Shown here in pieces: positions 16,395-25,039 of a stretch of DNA of 64,000 nucleotides (within the stretch, counting starts at the first letter, position 1; each line of letters opens with the position of its first letter). The notes under the pieces were generated by a model. That model was not told the DNA's origin and searched no databases. It saw nothing but the letters and a program-made list of their open reading frames with translations. The translations under genes and the position numbers were made by a program. The stretch spans positions 104,813 to 168,812 of the forward strand of contig NZ_NMQT01000016.1 in NCBI RefSeq assembly GCF_002234405.1, given 5' to 3'. This stretch comes from Amycolatopsis thailandensis (lineage in GTDB: Bacteria; Actinomycetota; Actinomycetes; Mycobacteriales; Pseudonocardiaceae).

Positions 16395-17362
16395 CGTTCA
16401 CCGCCGAGCAGGACGCGCTGCGGGACAGCGTCCGGAAACTGCTGGACCGGGAAGCGGATCCCTGGCCGGAGCTGTGCGAACAGATCGGCGTGGCGGCGTT
16501 GGCCGTCCCCGAACGGTTCGGCGGGCTCGGCGCCGGGACGATGGAACTGCAAGTGGTCGCCGAAGAGCTGGGCCGGGTTCTCGCCGACGTCCCGTTCCTC
16601 GGTTCGGCCGTACTCGCCGTGCACGCTGTCCTGGCCACCGGTGACGACGAAGCCTGCGAGCGACTGCTCCCCCGCCTCGCCGAAGGTGCCGTCGGCGCGG
16701 TGGCCTGGACCGACGCCGACGGCCGGTGGGACGCGCCGGCGTGCCGAGTCGCCGACTCCGCTTTGACGGGTGAAGCGCACTATGTCCTCCACGGCGACGA
16801 GGCAGAGATCCTCCTGGTGGTGGCCGACGGCTCGCTGTACGAAGTCACCGAGGCGGCGCGGGTGCGTACCCCGGCGATGGACGAAACGCGGCGCCTGGCC
16901 CGCCTGACTTTTGATCGTGTCCCTGCCCGGCTGCTCGGCCCGGTCGATCTCGGCGCGCTGCGCGACGTGGCGTGCGCCGTCCTGGCCGCCGAGCAGGCCG
17001 GGGCCGCCGCGCGCGCTTTCGAGCTGACAGTGGAGTACAGCAAGCAACGCCGCCAGTTCGGCAGGCCGATCGGCGGCTTCCAGGCACTGAAGCATCGGAT
17101 GGCGGATCTCCACGTCCTGGTGGAAACCGCGCGCTCGGCGGCCTACGCGGCGCCGGAGTCGAGCAGGCTGGCCGCGGTGGCGAAGGTCCATTGCTCGGAG
17201 GCGCTGGCGACGGTGGCGGGCGAGATGATCCAGCTGCACGGCGGGATCGCGATCACCTGGGAGCATCCGGCGCACCGCTATTTCAAGCGGGCGCACGGGG
17301 CGGCGCGGCTCTTCGGGGCGCCCGATGAGCACCTGAGGCGGGTGCGACCGCCGCTATCGTGA
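16391..17362 (+). CDS. fadE33: Acyl-CoA dehydrogenase subunit FadE33
   Basis: A 323-residue acyl-CoA dehydrogenase-like protein with EQIGVAALAVPERFGGLGAG, TVEYSKQRRQFGRPIGGFQ and GEMIQLHGGIAITWEHPAHRYFK. It has the short-subunit form like FadE32. It is the last gene of the KstR2 plus-strand operon (fadD3-ech-fadE31-fadE32-fadE33), matching the mycobacterial order. The HIT gene starts 4 bp later and may be carried on the same transcript. Confidence 0.85.
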   Translation: MTFTAEQDALRDSVRKLLDREADPWPELCEQIGVAALAVPERFGGLGAGTMELQVVAEELGRVLADVPFLGSAVLAVHAVLATGDDEACERLLPRLAEGAVGAVAWTDADGRWDAPACRVADSALTGEAHYVLHGDEAEILLVVADGSLYEVTEAARVRTPAMDETRRLARLTFDRVPARLLGPVDLGALRDVACAVLAAEQAGAAARAFELTVEYSKQRRQFGRPIGGFQALKHRMADLHVLVETARSAAYAAPESSRLAAVAKVHCSEALATVAGEMIQLHGGIAITWEHPAHRYFKRAHGAARLFGAPDEHLRRVRPPLS

Positions 17363-17366
17363 CCGG

Positions 17367-17774
17367 GTGGACTGTGCGATCTGCGCCAAGCACCGCGGCG
17401 AAGGGCCGTTGGTGGGGCCGGTCGTCCGGGCCGACGACCTGGTCATCGTGTCGCACCGGCCGGGTGAGTTCCCCGGGTACCTGTTCGTGGAGACCCGGAG
17501 GCACGTGGCCGTACTCGACGAGCTGACCTCGGACGAGGTCTCGGCGGTGTCGCGGGCTGCGTGGTGCGCGGCTCGTGGCCTGCGGGCGGAACTGGCACCG
17601 GAGCACGTGTTCTCCGCCATCGCCGGGCGGAGTGTCGCGCATTTCCATCAGCACGTGTTCGCACGGCACCGGGGAACGCCCGCGGAGATCGGGTGGATGG
17701 ACGGTCCTTCGTGGAGCGGCGCCCCGGTCGTGGACATCGACGCGCTCTGCGGCCGCCTCGCGGGCTACTTCTGA
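17367..17774 (+). CDS. HIT-family nucleotide hydrolase-like protein
   Basis: A 135-residue protein with the histidine triad H92-x-H94-x-H96 in AHFHQHVF, and an N-terminal CAICAKH pair like that of zinc-containing HIT proteins. It probably hydrolyses a nucleotide phosphoramidate or dinucleotide. It is placed 4 bp behind fadE33, so it is likely cotranscribed although not a known steroid gene. The 3' end overlaps the convergent sigma gene by 10 bp. Confidence 0.85.
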   Translation: MDCAICAKHRGEGPLVGPVVRADDLVIVSHRPGEFPGYLFVETRRHVAVLDELTSDEVSAVSRAAWCAARGLRAELAPEHVFSAIAGRSVAHFHQHVFARHRGTPAEIGWMDGPSWSGAPVVDIDALCGRLAGYF

Positions 17775-18685
17775 TCCAGGAACCGGGTGACGGCGCGGAT
17801 CCGGTCGCCGTCGAGCGTGAGGACCATCAACCCGGCCGGTGTCGCGCCGTGGCGGCAATGGAACGCGGGCTGGTTGTTCGCCCGGGCCGGTGTCATGGTG
17901 AAGCCCTCGGGGACCGGAACGGCCATGGTGACGCGGAGGAAGCTCGCGATCGCTTCGAGGCCGTGGTACTCGTGCGGCGCCGGCGGCATGGCGAGCCACG
18001 CGTCATCCGTGAGCAGACTGAGGACACCGTCGAGGTCGCCCGCGGTAAAGGCGTCGGCGAATCGCTTGGTCAGCTCGCGTTCCCGGGGTGAGGGCCGGTG
18101 CCCGGCGCCGTCGCGATGCTTGGCGAGCGACGCGCGAGCACGTTGGAGGATGCCTTTGACCGCCGTCTCGGTGGTGCCGAGCATGGCCGCGACCTCACCG
18201 GCGGGGAAGCACAGGACGTCCCGGAGGACGAGCGCGGCGGCCTGTCTCGGCGGGAGGAGCTGGAGACCGGTGACGAAGGCGAGTTCGATCGCCTCCCTGG
18301 CGGTGTAGCGCGCTTCGGGACCGGGTTCACTGTCGGCGACGCGCTCGAGGAGCTCGTCCGGGTACGGCTGCAACCAGGTCACCTCACCGCGACGGCTGGG
18401 CTCCGGCGGATCGAACGGCGGCACCGGCTCGGGCGGCCGGCGGCGGCCCGCGTCCCGCAGGGCGTTGAGGCAGCGGTTGGTGGCGATGCGGTACAGCCAG
18501 GTACGGAGCGACGAACGGCCCTCGAAGCCTTCGAGGCCGCGCCAGGCGGCCAGGAGCGTCTCCTGGACGACGTCCTCGGCGTCGGCGAAAGAACCGAGGA
18601 GCCGGTAACAATGCAGGTGCAGCTCATGCCGGTAGGTGTCGCTGAGCTCGCGAAAGCCCCGCTCGTCCGTCGTCCTGGTGCTCAC
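17765..18685 (-). CDS. ECF sigma factor with C-terminal SnoaL-like domain
   Basis: A 306-residue sigma factor of the SigG/SigX5 type. Region 2 has YRLLGSFADAEDVVQETLLAAW and SSLRTWLYRIATNRCLNAL; region 4 has LPPRQAAALVLRDVL and LGTTETAVKGILQRARASL. From about residue 200 a SnoaL/NTF2-like domain follows (LTKRFADAFTAGDLDGVLSLLTDDAWLAMPPAP, VLTLDGDRIRAVTRFLDQ). In such ECF groups the tail replaces a separate anti-sigma and modulates activity. The start is GTG 18685. It is divergent from a free SnoaL-like gene at 18773. Confidence 0.9.
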   Translation of the reverse strand: MSTRTTDERGFRELSDTYRHELHLHCYRLLGSFADAEDVVQETLLAAWRGLEGFEGRSSLRTWLYRIATNRCLNALRDAGRRRPPEPVPPFDPPEPSRRGEVTWLQPYPDELLERVADSEPGPEARYTAREAIELAFVTGLQLLPPRQAAALVLRDVLCFPAGEVAAMLGTTETAVKGILQRARASLAKHRDGAGHRPSPRERELTKRFADAFTAGDLDGVLSLLTDDAWLAMPPAPHEYHGLEAIASFLRVTMAVPVPEGFTMTPARANNQPAFHCRHGATPAGLMVLTLDGDRIRAVTRFLDQK

Positions 18686-18772
18686 GGGCCGATCCTGTCA
18701 CTTCGTGGCGCACCGTTCCGTTCCGGGCGGGAATGGTGTCTGACGAGGTGAAGGTCGACGAAAGGAACCATC

Positions 18773-19141
18773 ATGACCAGTCCGGCTTTGGACGTCGCAC
18801 TCGCCTACCACCAGGCGTGGACCGGCAAGGACTTCGAGAAGGCGATGACCTACATCGCCGACGGCATCGTTTGTCACACGCCCGGTGGACCGCTTTCCGG
18901 CGCGGAAGCGTTTCGCGGGTTCATGGGGCCGTTCACCGAGATCCTGACCGGGTCGACGCTGCTTTCCGCGTTCGGGGACGAGACGACGGCGCTGCTGATG
19001 TACGACACGGCGACCTTGCCGGTGGCGAGCGCACCCGGGGCGGAGATGCTGACCGTGCGGGAGGGGAAGATCGTGGAGTTGCGGATCGTGTTCGATCGGG
19101 CTCCTTTCGATGCGGCGAGGGCTGCTGCTGCTGGGTCTTAG
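18773..19141 (+). CDS. Free-standing SnoaL/NTF2-like protein
   Basis: A 122-residue NTF2-fold protein: LDVALAYHQAWTGKDFEKAM, the MTYIADGIVCHTPGG strand pair and VREGKIVELRIVFDRAP. It has no clear catalytic signature. It starts 87 bp from a divergent sigma factor that carries the same fold at its C-terminus, so it could be a target of that sigma factor or a modulator that competes with its tail. The ATG at 18773 follows GAAAGGAACC. Confidence 0.85.
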   Translation: MTSPALDVALAYHQAWTGKDFEKAMTYIADGIVCHTPGGPLSGAEAFRGFMGPFTEILTGSTLLSAFGDETTALLMYDTATLPVASAPGAEMLTVREGKIVELRIVFDRAPFDAARAAAAGS

Positions 19142-19239
19142 GGCACGTGGTCGCTGCGGGGTTAACGGTGCGCGGCGCTTAGCTGCATGTGGGCGCGGGG
19201 CGCTTAGCGGCACGCGGGCGCGGGGTGTGTGGTCGTGGA

Positions 19240-19750
19240 CCGGGCGCGTCCTTCGAACCTGTCCTGATGGACCGGTTCGACCACGTTGCGCTGTTTATGG
19301 ACCTCGGCGTCGAACATGGGCGGTCGCCCGCCGCTGCGGCTTTTGCGTCTTTTGTGGCCTTTGGCTGCGCGGCGGGCGATCCGGGCGACGGTGATGCCCA
19401 GCCAGCAGCGGGTCGTCTCCGGCTTGGCCCGGGATGAGCCGGAACCGCATCGGCGGATCCGCCCGTCCGCGGCGACGTGGATCTTGGTGCTCAGCACACC
19501 GCAGGACCGCCCGAGTCCTCCCCCACCGGAAGCGAGGGCTTCGATCCGTCGCTACGTCCTTCTTTCGGGCGGCGGCATGGTGGTGCGCCCGGACCACACT
19601 CGAGTCGACGGAAACGATCCCTTCGAGCTCGCCGACGGCGTCCTCCTTGAGGATCATCCGGTCGAGGCCAGGTCCCAGGTGCCGTCTTCGGTCCACGACC
19701 GCAGCCGTTCGCGCTGTCCTCCAGGCCCGTAAAGGTTAGGGCGTGCAGGT
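19240..19750 (-). pseudogene. Decayed IS5-family transposase remnant
   Basis: Pieces of a DDE transposase appear in order on the minus strand but in different frames: RERLRSWTEDGTWDL, then LEGIVSVDSSVVRAHHHAAARKK, then LSTKIHVAADGR, GGRPPMFDAEVHKQRNVVE, after which similarity is lost. At least two frameshifts are needed and the C-terminus is missing. The stretch 19142-19240 has only an imperfect 25-bp tandem duplication (about 19175-19224), and 19750-19930 shows no gene. Confidence 0.75.
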
Positions 19751-19933
19751 GCGCAGCTTCCACAAGATCGCGTTCGATGACTTGACGATGAACCTGCCAT
19801 CGCCGTGCACCACGACCAACCACGTCCGCGATTCAACCGAACCGTGGCTAGACCACATACACGACACGCCTTGGGCGCGCGGCTACCGTCACCCAGCCTG
19901 CGTCCGGGTGAGCATCGGTCAGGTGCGTGCCTG

Positions 19934-21127
19934 TCAGAAGGGTGGGATGTCATCCTCCGGTTCCGGCCGCGGGTCGTGGAGTGGCTCGGGTGTCGCGTCG
20001 TAGGTGCGACCGGTGGGGGTGGTGATGATCATGCCGCCGTTGCCGGTAGGCGCCGCGGACCAGCCCGGTTCCTCCTTGAGCAGATTGTGGATCTTGCAGG
20101 AACCATGGCAGTTGTGGTGATCGGTCTTGCCGTTCCGCGCCCAGGCGAGGATGTGGTCGATCTCGGAGAACTCGGCGGGACGGTGGCAGCCGGGATGCGT
20201 GCATTCCCGGTCCCGGGCTTTGATGAACCGGGCCAGCGAGGCAGGCGACCGGTACTTGTCGGCACCTGCCTCCAGGAGCTGCCCGGTGGCGGGGTCGGTG
20301 ATCAGCCGTGACCAGGTCGAGCCGGGATCGGAGGCGATCTCGCGGACGAGCCATTCGGGAATGGGTCCGTAACCGGCGAGGGTCGCGGGATCGTCGCGAG
20401 CGCCGGCCAGGGTCAGGAAGTCGACGTAGACGTGGATGTGCGCGCGAGGCTTTCCGTGACCGTCCTCGGCCAGTAGCCGTTCGGCGAACACGTCCGCGCG
20501 ATGCTGATCCAGGGTCCGGGATTTGTCCTGCGCCCGGCGCGCCTGCGCGGCGCGGCTCATCGACGCGTAAATCGAGCTCGCCACCTCGGACGGCAAATAG
20601 CCGGCAAGGGTGGACATGGTTTCGTCTTCGTGTTCCAACGAAATGTGCCGTCGCGCGCGTTTCTTCTTCGCCCGCTCCTTATAGCCCTCCCGGTCGAACT
20701 TCTGCACCGCGCCGCTCACCGATCTACCGATCGCCCTGACATCACGATCGGCGAGCCGTTTGGCCATGAACGCGTCCACCTGCGCGGCGACCTCGTCCGA
20801 GACCTCCCGAGTCAGCTGACTGACTTTCGACGCCTTGTACAGATCGATGTCGCCTTTCTCCAGTGCCGCCAACGTGTTCGGCAAGCGCGCCACAAGAGCG
20901 CAGGACGTTTCGACCAGCAGGAAGGCTTGATTGCGAGAGACCGAGAAGCACAGGGCGACCTCCTCGGTCACCGATCTTCGCGAACCACCCACCGCGGCAA
21001 ACTCGGCTATGGACCGCACCTGACGACCCTGCGCCTGACGAAGCAGAATCTCCTCGTCGTGGGCGGCATCGAGAAGGCGAGCGGCTTTCGGATTGAAAGC
21101 AAGAGATGTGGTCATGTCCATGATCAT
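19934..21127 (-). CDS. DUF222 / HNH endonuclease domain protein (13E12 family)
   Basis: A 397-residue protein. The N-terminal DUF222 helical domain runs to about residue 250 (VALCFSVSRNQAFLLVE, LEKGDIDLYKASKVSQLT, RHISLEHEDETMSTLAGYLP). The C-terminal HNH nuclease domain has CTHPGCHRPAEFSEIDHI, the pair HHNCHGSCKIHNLLK, and zinc-like cysteines. Many copies occur per actinobacterial genome, often near mobile DNA, with unknown role. It lies here between two broken transposases. The start may be 3-12 bases further in, as three ATGs cluster (MIMDM). Confidence 0.88.
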   Translation of the reverse strand: MIMDMTTSLAFNPKAARLLDAAHDEEILLRQAQGRQVRSIAEFAAVGGSRRSVTEEVALCFSVSRNQAFLLVETSCALVARLPNTLAALEKGDIDLYKASKVSQLTREVSDEVAAQVDAFMAKRLADRDVRAIGRSVSGAVQKFDREGYKERAKKKRARRHISLEHEDETMSTLAGYLPSEVASSIYASMSRAAQARRAQDKSRTLDQHRADVFAERLLAEDGHGKPRAHIHVYVDFLTLAGARDDPATLAGYGPIPEWLVREIASDPGSTWSRLITDPATGQLLEAGADKYRSPASLARFIKARDRECTHPGCHRPAEFSEIDHILAWARNGKTDHHNCHGSCKIHNLLKEEPGWSAAPTGNGGMIITTPTGRTYDATPEPLHDPRPEPEDDIPPF

Positions 21128-21265
21128 ACTCGAACATGAGTTCGATCGCCATGAACGAAGCCTGGCGGTTTCAAGTGGTCAGTGCGCCACCTAAGTCTAA
21201 GGGTTGTCCCGTAAATGATCTCCCAGCAGTTCGGGACGTGCCTGCCCTGGAGCGGTCGCGCTCGT

Positions 21266-21905
21266 CTATCCAGCAAGGGTGAGATTGTGCAGGCGAGCGA
21301 TGCCGAGCATCGCGTGGCGGACGCTTTCGCCACGTAGCCTGCAGTCGCGCAGGATCTTGTAGATCTTCATTCGGGCGAAGCAGTGTTCGACGCAGGCCCG
21401 GACTTGCTTGTGGGACTTGTTGTGCGCCTGCTTCCACTCCGGCAGTTCCTCGCCCTTGCGACGGCGGTGCGGCATTGCCAATCCGGTGCCGGGATAGCCG
21501 CCGCCGGCAATGGTCGTGGTGTTGCCGACCGCGTCCTTGGCACCGGACTCCGCCAGGCCCCGGCAGTCGTTGCGGTTGCCCGGCAGCGGTCGGCCGACCA
21601 CGACCACCAGGCGGGTGTCAGCGTCAATGACCACCTGGTGGTTGGTGGAGTAGCGGTAGTTCTTCGACTGCTCGGCGATCTTGTGATCGCGGGTGGGCAC
21701 TAGGGTGCCGTCTACGATCAGCACGGCGTCCTAGGCGAACCGCCGCGGGGTCGCAGAGCGAGCTTCGGCCCGCGCTCGTCGATTACCCGGTCGGCGCGGC
21801 CGACTTCGACACCCCGAACAGCGGGGTCAGCTGCCGCATGGTGAGGATGGTCCGTCAGTACGCGGCGACCTGCAGCACCCGGCCCTCAGGGAGAGCTTCC
21901 ATAGT
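21266..21905 (-). pseudogene. Disrupted IS5-family (DDE_Tnp_4-like) transposase
   Basis: The C-terminal two thirds is well preserved: VLIVDGTLVPTRDHKIAEQ, KNYRYSTNHQVVIDADTRLV, GRPLPGNRNDC, CVEHCFARMKIYKILRDC and MLGIARLHNLTLAG. Upstream the frame breaks: an in-frame TAG just before the VLIVDGT segment, a frameshift after MRQLTPLFGVSKSA, and a TGA in the N-terminal VAAY segment. It is therefore inactive. 21128-21265 between it and the HNH gene holds no gene. Confidence 0.85.
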
Positions 21906-22054
21906 CGGCCCCGGCCGCCGACGCCAGCGCCTTCACTTCGCAGTTGAGTCAACAACTTGCCGAAGCGCGAGGGCCCAGCCCGGTGAACGGGCGATAGATG
22001 ACGGCTCGGACGCCGTGGTCACGCCAGCCACATCCAAGATCATTCCCTCGGCGG

Positions 22055-22513
22055 TCAACCGGCCAGATGCAGGTCTCCTCGCCAACTCCCGCATTGCACG
22101 CTGCCTGTGGAGAAGCAGATCTCCAGGCCGACCCGTCCGGTGCGGGCGTCGAACCTCTCGTCCACCGAGGAGATGGCCTCTCCCACGTAGCGGGCAAACG
22201 GTGTCCCGTGTCCACTCGTCACCACCTCGACCCGGCCACTCTCACCAAGGTCGTATCCCGCGTGGGGTGCCGCGTCATCCACAATCAGGCACCAGTCGGA
22301 TCCGGTCCTGATGTGGATGTAGTCACCGAGGCCGTCGACGAGCCAGATCTCCAGCGGGCCGACAGCTTCCTCGGAATCGTAGCGATGCCGGGCGGCCACG
22401 ATCTGCACCACGCGACGTCCCACCAGGCGGTCGTGATCCACCGCCGCTCCATGCAGCGGACATACGTGCGGTTCCGTCGACATCACCCGCAGACCGTATC
22501 CGGCGTCGAGCAT
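22055..22513 (-). CDS. Conserved-looking hypothetical protein
   Basis: A 152-residue soluble protein that I do not assign to a family. It reads as a real protein (LEIWLVDGLGDYIHIRTGSD, CLIVDDAAPHAGYDLGESG, RTGRVGLEICFSTGSVQC) with even composition and codon use like its neighbours. An in-frame GTG about 10 codons in (at MSTEPHVCPLHG) is an alternative start. Placement among decayed transposons and other small orphan genes suggests an accessory or immunity-like gene. The flanking 21906-22054 contains nothing recognisable. Confidence 0.6.
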   Translation of the reverse strand: MLDAGYGLRVMSTEPHVCPLHGAAVDHDRLVGRRVVQIVAARHRYDSEEAVGPLEIWLVDGLGDYIHIRTGSDWCLIVDDAAPHAGYDLGESGRVEVVTSGHGTPFARYVGEAISSVDERFDARTGRVGLEICFSTGSVQCGSWRGDLHLAG

Positions 22514-22539
22514 CAGGTCACTGGGATTACGGGACAGAT

Positions 22540-22700
22540 CTTAGGAAAAGCTTGTTGAACACTTCGGCGGGTTTGTGCCAGCCGAAAGTTTCGCGTAGGC
22601 GGTCGTTGAGTTCGTCGGCGATGGCGTCGAGTTCTGGCTGCCGTGGCTGGAAAGGTCAGCGCCTTGGGGAAGTACCGCCAGTGACGCACTGACCATTTGA
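22540..22700 (-). pseudogene. C-terminal remnant of an IS30-type transposase
   Basis: On the minus strand the segment reads HWRYFPKALTF, then after a shift ELDAIADELNDRLRETFG followed by WHKPAEVFNKLFL. This is the C-terminal end of IS30-family transposases (usual form LNxRPRKTLGWxTPAE). Only about 50 codons remain and the reading frame is broken. Confidence 0.65.
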
Positions 22701-22711
22701 GCCAAGTCCAG

Positions 22712-23179
22712 CTAGACGACCATCCCGCCCGCGTTCCGGATCAGCCGTTGCAGCACCTTCACCGTCGTCACATAGTCCGTGTCGTCGATGCCGTCGTGGA
22801 GCGCGGCGCGGATGGCAGGGGCATTACGCGCGAGGTCGACACGGGCCTGTTCCCCCTCCTCCGTGAGCCACAGCCGGTTCTCGCTGTCCCGAGTCAGCCA
22901 GCCGCGCTCCAGGAGCACCTCGGCCTCCGCCACCAGATCGTCCTCGGGACGGATGTAGGAAACCATCGCCGCTTGCAGTTCAGCCAGGGTCATTCCCCGA
23001 CCATCGGGCGAGATGTCGTTCGCCGACAGATTGCGCAGCAGCCAGAACTGGGGCTGGGTGTAGCCCTTTTCCGCCTGCCGGGCCCGGGTGAACGCGATGA
23101 GTGCCTCGTAGGCGACACCGGTCCAATACGCGGCGGGCTGTCCGGCCAGTTCGACGTCGGATATCGGCCGAGCCGTCAT
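22712..23179 (-). CDS. MarR-like winged-helix protein
   Basis: A 155-residue protein: helical start (VAYEALIAFTRARQAEKGYTQPQFWLLRNL), recognition region (MTLAELQAAMVSYIRPEDD), LLERGWLTRDSENRLWLTEEG (wing) and a C-terminal dimerisation helix. This matches MarR-type regulators. The chosen ATG at 23179 begins MTARPISDVE; an upstream ATG at 23239 would add 20 non-conserved residues. Neighbours are transposon remnants and a broken DUF6881 gene, so its target is not obvious. Confidence 0.75.
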   Translation of the reverse strand: MTARPISDVELAGQPAAYWTGVAYEALIAFTRARQAEKGYTQPQFWLLRNLSANDISPDGRGMTLAELQAAMVSYIRPEDDLVAEAEVLLERGWLTRDSENRLWLTEEGEQARVDLARNAPAIRAALHDGIDDTDYVTTVKVLQRLIRNAGGMVV

Positions 23180-23241
23180 GTCGTACTTCTTCCCATACGG
23201 AGACGGTAGAACCTCAAGCGCGGTCGAGGACAAGAGCAAGC

Positions 23242-23515
23242 TCAGTCCTCAGCCCTGCCGAGAGCCTTGTTCCACACCCGTTCAAACTCGTCGCCGTCGA
23301 TCCGGGACGCCGAGAACTCCTGCTGCGCGTTGATCTCGTCAAGGGGCACCCAAGCGCGTGCCGCCCACCTCGTGCCGCTCATCAGCCCAGCCGAGGCGGC
23401 CACCCCGGAAGCGCTCCACCTTCCGGCACTCGTAGCCATCTGCGCCCACCTCACTGAAGATCTCCACGGGTTCCTCGGCGAACTCGTGCGACCAAAAGCA
23501 CCTCAAGTACCACAT
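23242..23515 (-). pseudogene. DUF6881 gene split by a frameshift
   Basis: The first part (from ATG 23515) reads MWYLRCFWSHEFAEEPVEIF, EVGADGYECRKVERFR and EVGGTRLGAP then stops. The remaining part continues in another frame as VPLDEINAQQEFSASRIDGD followed by EFERVWNKALGRAED. Joined, they form one DUF6881 protein of about 90 residues. The break lies at about 23345, with a few bases missing between the GTRLG and VPLDEI segments. It could be a true mutation or a sequencing error; nearby decayed IS elements make decay plausible. Confidence 0.75.
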
Positions 23516-23610
23516 ACACGCATCACTCCCCCAGGGTAGGGCCAGCCCCCGCATCGACCCACCGGCGCACCGCATTCACCCCACCCCACCGCCCGGCCAG
23601 ACTCGGACCG

Positions 23611-24657
23611 GTGACCGCAAACCTCCGCACAGGCAGCGATTTCGCCCGCCTGTCCCGCCGCGTCAGCGAAGCGGGCCTCCTCGACCGCCGTCCCGGCTAC
23701 TACGTCTTCCGCATCGGCCTGGTCGCCACCCTCTTCGTCTCCGGCTGGGTCGCCTTCTTCGCGATCGGGGATTCCTGGTGGCAGCTGGGGATCGCCGTGT
23801 TCCAGGCGGTGATGTTCGGCCAGATCGCCCTGCTGTCGCACGATCTCGCGCACCGCCAGGTGTTCCGGACCCGCCGTCCGAGCGAGATCGCCGGCCGCAT
23901 CGCGGGCAATCTCGGCGTGGGCATGAGTTACGGCTGGTGGATGGACAAGCACACCCGCCACCACGCGAATCCGAACCACGAGGCTCTCGATCCCGACGTC
24001 GATCCGGACATCCTCGTGTGGTCGAAGGAACAGGCCAGGGCCAGCAAGGGGCTCCCCCGGTTCATCGGCCGCTACCAGGCTTTCCTGTTCTTCCCGCTGC
24101 TCACCCTCGAAGGCCTGAACCTGCACTTCTCCGGCATCCGCGCGGTCTCGAAGCCGGGGATCCGGCGGCGCGGGCTCGAAGCCGCCCTGCTGCTGACGCA
24201 TTTCGCGCTCTACTTCAGCGCGCTGCTCGTCGTCCTCTCGCCCGGCAAGGCGCTCGTGTTCTTCATCGTCCACAAAGCACTGTGGGGTGTCTACATGGGA
24301 TCGATCTTCGCGCCCAACCACAAGGGCATGCCGATCCTGTCCGGTGACGCCGAACTCGACTTCCTTCGCAAGCAGGTGCTCACATCCCGCAACGTCCGCG
24401 GCGGCAGGATCGTCGACGTCGCGCTCGGCGGGCTCAACTACCAGATCGAGCACCATCTGTTCCCGAGTATGCCGTCGCCGCACCTTCGCCGCGCCCGGCC
24501 CATCGTCCAAGGATACTGCGCCGAAATTGGCGTCCCGTATCACGAGACGGGGCTCGTCGAGTCGTATCGGCTCGCGTTGCGCAGTCTGCACGAAGCGGGT
24601 GAGCCGATCCGACTTTCGGAGGGTTCACCGGCTGAGACGGCCACCGGACGTCGTTGA
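23611..24657 (+). CDS. Membrane fatty acid desaturase
   Basis: A 348-residue integral membrane di-iron desaturase. The three histidine boxes are H77DLAH81, H114TRHH118 and QIEHH near residue 286, placed as in acyl-lipid (front-end type) desaturases; four hydrophobic spans surround them. It introduces a double bond into membrane lipid acyl chains. The GTG start at 23611 has no strong upstream site. It stands alone on this strand, between the accessory stretch and a small HTH gene, and GC-rich codon use is normal for the host. Confidence 0.88.
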   Translation: MTANLRTGSDFARLSRRVSEAGLLDRRPGYYVFRIGLVATLFVSGWVAFFAIGDSWWQLGIAVFQAVMFGQIALLSHDLAHRQVFRTRRPSEIAGRIAGNLGVGMSYGWWMDKHTRHHANPNHEALDPDVDPDILVWSKEQARASKGLPRFIGRYQAFLFFPLLTLEGLNLHFSGIRAVSKPGIRRRGLEAALLLTHFALYFSALLVVLSPGKALVFFIVHKALWGVYMGSIFAPNHKGMPILSGDAELDFLRKQVLTSRNVRGGRIVDVALGGLNYQIEHHLFPSMPSPHLRRARPIVQGYCAEIGVPYHETGLVESYRLALRSLHEAGEPIRLSEGSPAETATGRR

Positions 24658-24688
24658 CACTCCAGATACGGCTTCTTACTTTCAGTGC

Positions 24689-25039
24689 ATGACGCCCCCG
24701 AAGATCTTCCCCGGCGCCACCCTGCATCCAGAACCGTTCCCGCGAGCCCTGCGCGCGGCGATCACGGCCAGCGGGCTCCCGCTGGACCGGATCCGCCATC
24801 GTCTCGAACTGCGCGGCGTCTCCATCAGTGTGCCGACGCTGAGCCATTGGCAGTCCGGCAGACGCAGACCGGAACGCCCGGAATCCCTCCGGGCGCTCGC
24901 CGAACTCGAACAGCTGCTGTCCTTGCCGCCGTTGGCTTTGCGGTCACTCCTCGGCCCGCCACGACCACGCGGACGGAAAAGCTCGGTCCCGGCGCAACGC
25001 CGGGACCGAGCCACCACCGAGGGAACCTACCCGACGTAG
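24689..25039 (+). CDS. Small helix-turn-helix protein, possibly truncated
   Basis: A 116-residue protein whose first 85 residues resemble the N-terminal helix-turn-helix of a larger actinobacterial family: PRALRAAITASGLPLDRIRH, VSISVPTLSHWQSGRRRPER and LRALAELEQLLSLPP. The rest (RGRKSSVPAQRRDRATTEG) is encoded by the terminator hairpin of the opposing protease gene, and the stop overlaps that gene's end. The C-terminal portion found in relatives is absent, so it may be a truncated but still expressed DNA-binding protein. Confidence 0.6.
   Translation: MTPPKIFPGATLHPEPFPRALRAAITASGLPLDRIRHRLELRGVSISVPTLSHWQSGRRRPERPESLRALAELEQLLSLPPLALRSLLGPPRPRGRKSSVPAQRRDRATTEGTYPT
24981..25011 (-). terminator. 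Terminator hairpin after the subtilase gene
   Basis: A perfect 13-bp stem (24981-24993 with 24999-25011, GCTCGGTCCCGGC) with a 5-nt loop, 15 bp beyond the protease stop codon. TTTTCC on the minus strand follows the stem. Confidence 0.75.
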
